Shown here piece by piece: positions 60,275 through 64,000 of a DNA stretch of 64,000 nt (within the stretch, counting starts at the first letter, position 1; each line of letters starts with the position of its first letter). Below the pieces are notes generated by a model, which saw nothing but the letters and a program-made list of their open reading frames with translations, searched no databases and was not told the DNA's origin. The DNA is taken from the NCBI GenBank assembly GCA_030323885.1, contig CM059203.1, forward strand, positions 1,488,001 through 1,552,000. The letters are read 5' to 3'. Made by a program: the position numbers and the translations under genes. This DNA is from Branchipolynoe longqiensis. Taxonomy: Eukaryota > Annelida > Polychaeta > Phyllodocida > Polynoidae.

Positions 60275-60866
60275 CAGGTTGGAGAGCTTACCTCATTTGA
60301 GCTACTGTGGTTAAAGTACCTAATTCGAGCCCCGGTTCAATTTTGAAGGTCGAATTTCATATAGGATTATGGTGCAGGTTCACAAATATGGTTGTAGAAC
60401 ACTGAGTTTTGGGTTGTTTTCATATTGGAAGACATCACTAGAAAGCAAACAATTATATATAATTTCCTGAATATTCCTAGGACATTTAGTTGGGACCGGC
60501 TTGAGTAAATTAACAGTGAATATTAGGAAATAATTCAGTAGTTACAACACATGTCTACAGGACAGAACTGCCCATGATAGTGCTGTGTTGGTATAGCCAT
60601 CAATCTAAAACAATAGAGGAACCTGCAGTCAACCATGGGGGTATATGCTGGTCTGTGGCCCACTCATATACTTCCACTAGCCACTGGGGGAGGTCCTGTG
60701 GGGACAGTTGTACATCATTTAGATATATTTTGTGCATACCAATATATATATATATGTATAATAAATAATTAACTGTGATTATGCATCTGATGCATTACCA
60801 CCACAAATATGGCTTGTCTTCCTGGTACAACATTAAGAAAAGCTTTATTTTATTTGATTTATTTTA
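60275..60866 (-). repeat. R1 copy 3
   Basis: Full-length inverse R1, inserted in the Ty3-type pol just after FQDVFT. Contains the AAGACAAGCCATATTTG segment missing from copy 1. Confidence 0.85.
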
Positions 60867-60929
60867 GTGTTGGTTATCACTTTTTTTTTCTATTCATATT
60901 ATTTAAGGGAAGACCGGTGCCGGGAGGCC

Positions 60930-61192
60930 TGGCGCCGGCGCCGGCAGGCCGAGAGTCCCGGCCCCGGCAGACCGAGAGTCCCGGCCCCGGCAGGCCGAGA
61001 GTTCCGACGCCGGCAGGCCCAGAGTCCCGACTTTAGCCGATTCAACTTTACCCGACCTGGGTTTACCCGACCTGGCACAGGAGAGTCGGGCAAAGGAGAG
61101 TCGGGTAAACAATCTGGTAAAGTAGAGTCGGGTAAACTCAGGTCGGGTAAAGTCAGGTCGGGTAAAGTCAGGTTGGGTAATGTCAAGTATTA
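60930..61192. repeat. Two adjacent minisatellites
   Basis: 60930-61035: about four 24-bp GC-rich units (CCCCGGCAGGCCGAGAGTCC). 61065-61192: GTCGGGTAAA units shared with 27262-27395. Confidence 0.9.
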
Positions 61193-61337
61193 TTGCCATT
61201 GTTATCATTATATTGGTGTTATTACTATCATCGATATTATCATTATTTTTATCATTGTTATTATCATTATTATTGTCATTATTATTACTGTATTATTTGT
61301 ATTATTATTGGCATTATTTTTAGATTTACATATACAT
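61193..61337. repeat. ATT/ATC microsatellite
   Basis: TATCATTATTTTTATCATTG-type degenerate trinucleotide tract. Confidence 0.8.
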
Positions 61338-61340
61338 GTA

Positions 61341-61421
61341 TAAGACTTCCCTACGAATGACAAGGAGACCAGCAGATTGGGTTGGATCGTTTATTCGACT
61401 CCGGGCTGAGCGATAAATGCC
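61341..61421 (-). repeat. YR-I repeat B2
   Basis: 81 bp, identical or nearly so to 61615-61695; 3' terminus of YR-I. Confidence 0.92.
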
Positions 61422-61614
61422 CTACCTAATTCAAAAGCAAAAAACTGGAGGCAAGTGACGATTTGACCGTCTCGAGACCAACCGCCGGGGCCAAAGGAAG
61501 CAGCCAGAGGCTGGACGACGGCGATTGGCTAATATTCCAGTCGAGCCAAATCGAATAAATAAATAATAAATAATTCTCCGAGCATTTATATGTATATAAT
61601 AGATTATATATAAT

Positions 61615-61695
61615 ATAAGACTTCCCTACGAATGACAAGGAGACCAGCAGATTGGGTTGGATCGTTTATTCGACTCCGGGCTGAGCGATAAATGC
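61615..61695 (-). repeat. YR-I repeat B1
   Basis: 81-bp partner of 61341-61421. Confidence 0.92.
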
Positions 61696-61789
61696 CAAAG
61701 GAAGCCAAAGGCTACCACCCAAACCAATCAAGCTGTCTCAGTGCACAAGGTGGCTGCGACCCTCATGTCGTCCATAATCCGGACAGATA

Positions 61790-62085
61790 AGGGGGTTTTA
61801 GATATGCGTAGACTGTCTCATGGGCCCAGTCCCCTCGTACTTTGATCTCTTCCACAGTGGCCCCACATAAGGATAAGAAGGTGCAGCCACCCCGGCGCAG
61901 GGAATGTAAAGATAATCCTCCACATCCATACCGGGCCTTGAAGCAAAAGTCTTTAGCGTTTGTTGGTAAATTGCATAAGTCATAGGTGTCGAACCCCCCT
62001 CCCCATCAGGAAGCCTGAATGCTTCCTCTGAGGGTCCAGTGGGAAGCTGAGTCCTGATAACCCTTTTGCTCACTTCTCAGCTGAG
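61790..62085 (-). pseudogene. YR-I recombinase, both ends only
   Basis: The N-terminal EISQLRSEQKGYQ follows TTTCTTACAG (about 62085). A large deletion then leads to GGGSTPMTYAIYQQTL, HSLRRGGCTFLSLCG, VRGDWAHETVYAYL. The middle with the first Arg box is missing. Confidence 0.82.
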
Positions 62086-62089
62086 ATAT

Positions 62090-63313
62090 TTCTGTAAGAA
62101 AGTAGAGTGTAACACAGTTTAGCCCTACAGCAAAGCATGCCTTCAGGGTCAGTGTTAAAAATTCTCGTGTTACTAGCACTGTCGTCAAGGCGGCTTAGAG
62201 AGTCACAGATGACATTATCCCTACTGCGAATATAAACAGACTTAAACTCAAAATTCCTCTCAACGGCCATCCAAAACAACCTCCTGAGTTAGTACATGAT
62301 CCCAGTTGATCTAGATCTGCCTGTGCTCAGAGCGGCCCGCACGACAGCACTATCCGTAACCATAACAACAGTTGCATTTGACCATTTATGCGACCACCTC
62401 TCGCAGGCTGCGTACACCGCCGCCATCTCCTAAATATTTATATGAGCTGAAGCGACATGGCCCTCGGGGCTTGAGTGGTGGTGACCAACATAGCGAGCCA
62501 ACAATCTATCATCAGCTTCGACAAAAGAGCCGACTAACCAGTCGTTACCATGGAGAGCACCGAGGCCCCATCCAGATGTATCACTGTAAGAAGAGATCAG
62601 GGGGGCAAAGTGGCCAAGAATTTTGGCCTTACCGTTAAAGTGGCCAGAGAATGTGATCCACCATTCCAGGTCTTCACATACCCCCTTGGTCAGCCTAACC
62701 CTATGGTGGCCCTCCCTGAGTTTTGCGGACATATCGAATATCCTTCTCGTAAAGGTTCGCCCACCCCTGATCACCTTCGCACAGTGGGCTAGGATACTCC
62801 CGACCTGTTCCAGCTCCTTCTTCAAAGCTTTCCTCCGACCACTCATTGTCTCAAGTACCCGTCTCATCTTGTCTAATTTATCTATCGGGAGGGTGAGTTC
62901 TAACTTGTCGGAATCAATTATCATCCCTAGAAACCGCACCCGCGGGCAGCCTGGCTCACTTTCTTATAGCTGACATAGAAACCTAGTCTGCGAATAATGC
63001 CTAACACTAGCTTCTGGGCGCCCATCGCCTCGAATTTATTCCATCCTAATACACAGAAGTCATCGAGGTAATTAATTACCCGAGTAACTCCCTCTCTCAG
63101 AGCACATCTGACAATGAAATCTGAAATTTTGGAAAATATATAAGGACTGGAGGATAGGCCCATGCTAAGTCTGTTGTCTAGGTAATAGGCTCCATCATCA
63201 GCCAGCGCCCTAGCAATGGCAAGACCCTGACGAGGCCTGTCACATGGATGGATGGAGACAGCTCTGTAAGCATCTTTAATGTCTATTGTAGATAGAAAAT
63301 CTCCTTTCTCCAT
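62090..63313 (-). pseudogene. YR-I reverse transcriptase and RNase H
   Basis: From 63313 down: STIDIKDAYRAVSIHPCDRP, MGLSSSPYIFSKISDFIVRC, NYLDDFC, then a short shift to FLGMIIDSDKLELTLPIDKL, SILAHCAKVIRGGRTFTRR, WGLGALHGNDW. RNase H is at 62420-62170 (EMAAVYA, VTDSAVV, CDSLSRLD). Close to YR-D and YR-F; relatively few defects. Confidence 0.87.
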
Positions 63314-63339
63314 GCAGTCTGTGACAGTATCGATGGTTC

Positions 63340-64000
63340 ATACTGTTCATATGTTTCATTAACGACATGCCTGAGGACATCCATGCATTCATCCAGATGT
63401 TTGCGGATGATACAAAGCTGTATATGGAGGTTAACAGCCCTGAAGATCAACAGGCACTACAAAAAGACCTAACTGCACTTGAAGACTGGGCCAACCTGTG
63501 GCAACTATGTTTCAATGCACAGAAATGCAAGGTCATGCACCTGAGTAACAGAAATGAAAATCTCAGTTACTACATGCACCAAGATGGAGAAGAAGTCCAG
63601 CTCCAAGTGACAGAACTAGAGAAAGATCTTGGCATATACATGGACATCGGACTCACCTTCTCATATCACAGTGAACAAAAGGTGAACAAAGCGAACAAGC
63701 TTCTAGGCATGATACGCCGCTCGTACACGTATCTAGACAATGACACGGTGAAGACACTGTACACGTCACTGATCCGGCCGCACCTTGAGTATGGCAACAC
63801 GGCTTGGACACCGAAGTTCAAGAAGGACATGTCAATGATCGAGAGTGTACAGAGACGTGCTACAAAGTTATCACCAACCATAAGAGAACTACCATATGAA
63901 GAACGTCTCAGGATTCTCAACCTACCCAGCTTATACTACCGAAGGGCCAGGGGAGACATGATAGAAGCATTCAAACACGTCACTGGAAGATATGCGGTTG
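63340..64000 (+). pseudogene. CR1/Rex1-like LINE RT, C-terminal half, runs off edge
   Basis: An open frame from 63355 to the window end: FINDMPEDIHAF, catalytic FADDTKLYMEV, LQLCFNAQKCKVMHLSN-like palm/thumb motifs, LIRPHLEYGNTAWTP, RRATKLSP, EERLRILNLPSLYYRRARGD. No stop in the visible part. Truncated 5' at the RT; it replaces the YR-I left end. Confidence 0.85.

Larger units (their letters stand above)
61340..63335 (-). mobile_element. YR-I: minus-strand D/F-type YR element, 5' cut by LINE
   Basis: On the minus strand: RT, RNase H, recombinase, B1 (61695-61615), A2, B2 (61421-61341). The two 81-bp repeats TAAGACTTCCCTACGAATGA... are offset by 274 bp. The left (5') part beyond the RT is replaced by a CR1-like LINE. 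Confidence 0.87.

Overview
The window looks like animal nuclear DNA. It has long introns with consensus splice sites, a secreted CUB-domain gene, tRNA-derived SINEs, non-LTR and Ty3-type retroelements, MITEs, and an unusually high load of tyrosine-recombinase (YR, DIRS order) retrotransposons. A marine invertebrate such as a cephalochordate, echinoderm, hemichordate or lophotrochozoan fits best. The sequence alone does not fix the species. There is no sign of prokaryotic operons, rRNA or CRISPR. The one host gene I can support lies on the minus strand and spans nearly the whole window. Eight coding exons (46643-46701, 30515-30584, 30221-30254, 18854-18972, 13684-13881, 5892-5934, 3909-4027, 454-663) sum to exactly 852 nt (284 codons). 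Every junction phase matches. They encode a signal peptide, a short acidic propeptide ending in a furin-type RQKR site, and two four-cysteine CUB domains, each split over two exons. The gene runs off the left edge. Most of the rest is repeats lying in its introns. Layout: 0.4-4.4 kb holds the second CUB domain, a CA-rich array, a decayed LINE carrying a polyA-tailed insertion, and a SINE touching an exon. 5.4-5.8 kb is a solo YR terminal unit. 6.1-11.4 kb is a nearly complete PAT-like YR element (YR-A) with exact split direct repeats, inserted in a SINE. 14.4-18.3 kb holds YR gag and RT fragments. 19.5-26.8 kb is a YR element (YR-D) riddled with nested insertions: a 1.7-kb foldback composite, a MITE, a 76-bp-TIR transposon with 9-bp TSD, and a SINE with 13-bp TSD. 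27-31.4 kb is intron with minisatellite, MITE, the R1 repeat and two coding exons. 31.9-36.3 kb holds two LINEs. 36.7-45.6 kb is one PAT-like element (YR-E/G) split by another YR element (YR-F) and MITEs. 46.6 kb is the signal-peptide exon. 48-53.5 kb holds low-complexity DNA, a deletion derivative (YR-H), an intact 162-codon minus-strand ORF and a decayed A-rich coding-like repeat. 53.6-57.8 kb is YR-C, inserted in R1. 58.3-60.3 kb holds Ty3-type integrase and gag-protease pieces. 61.3-63.3 kb is minus-strand YR-I, cut by a CR1-like LINE that runs off the right edge. The YR elements are the standout system. At least two lineages are present. Their 5' ends share the motif ATT|..ATGTT-N7-AACATGGGTAATT, and one copy retains an exact empty site. 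YR-A appears to carry a 50-nt spliceosomal intron that joins its RNase H and recombinase frames.
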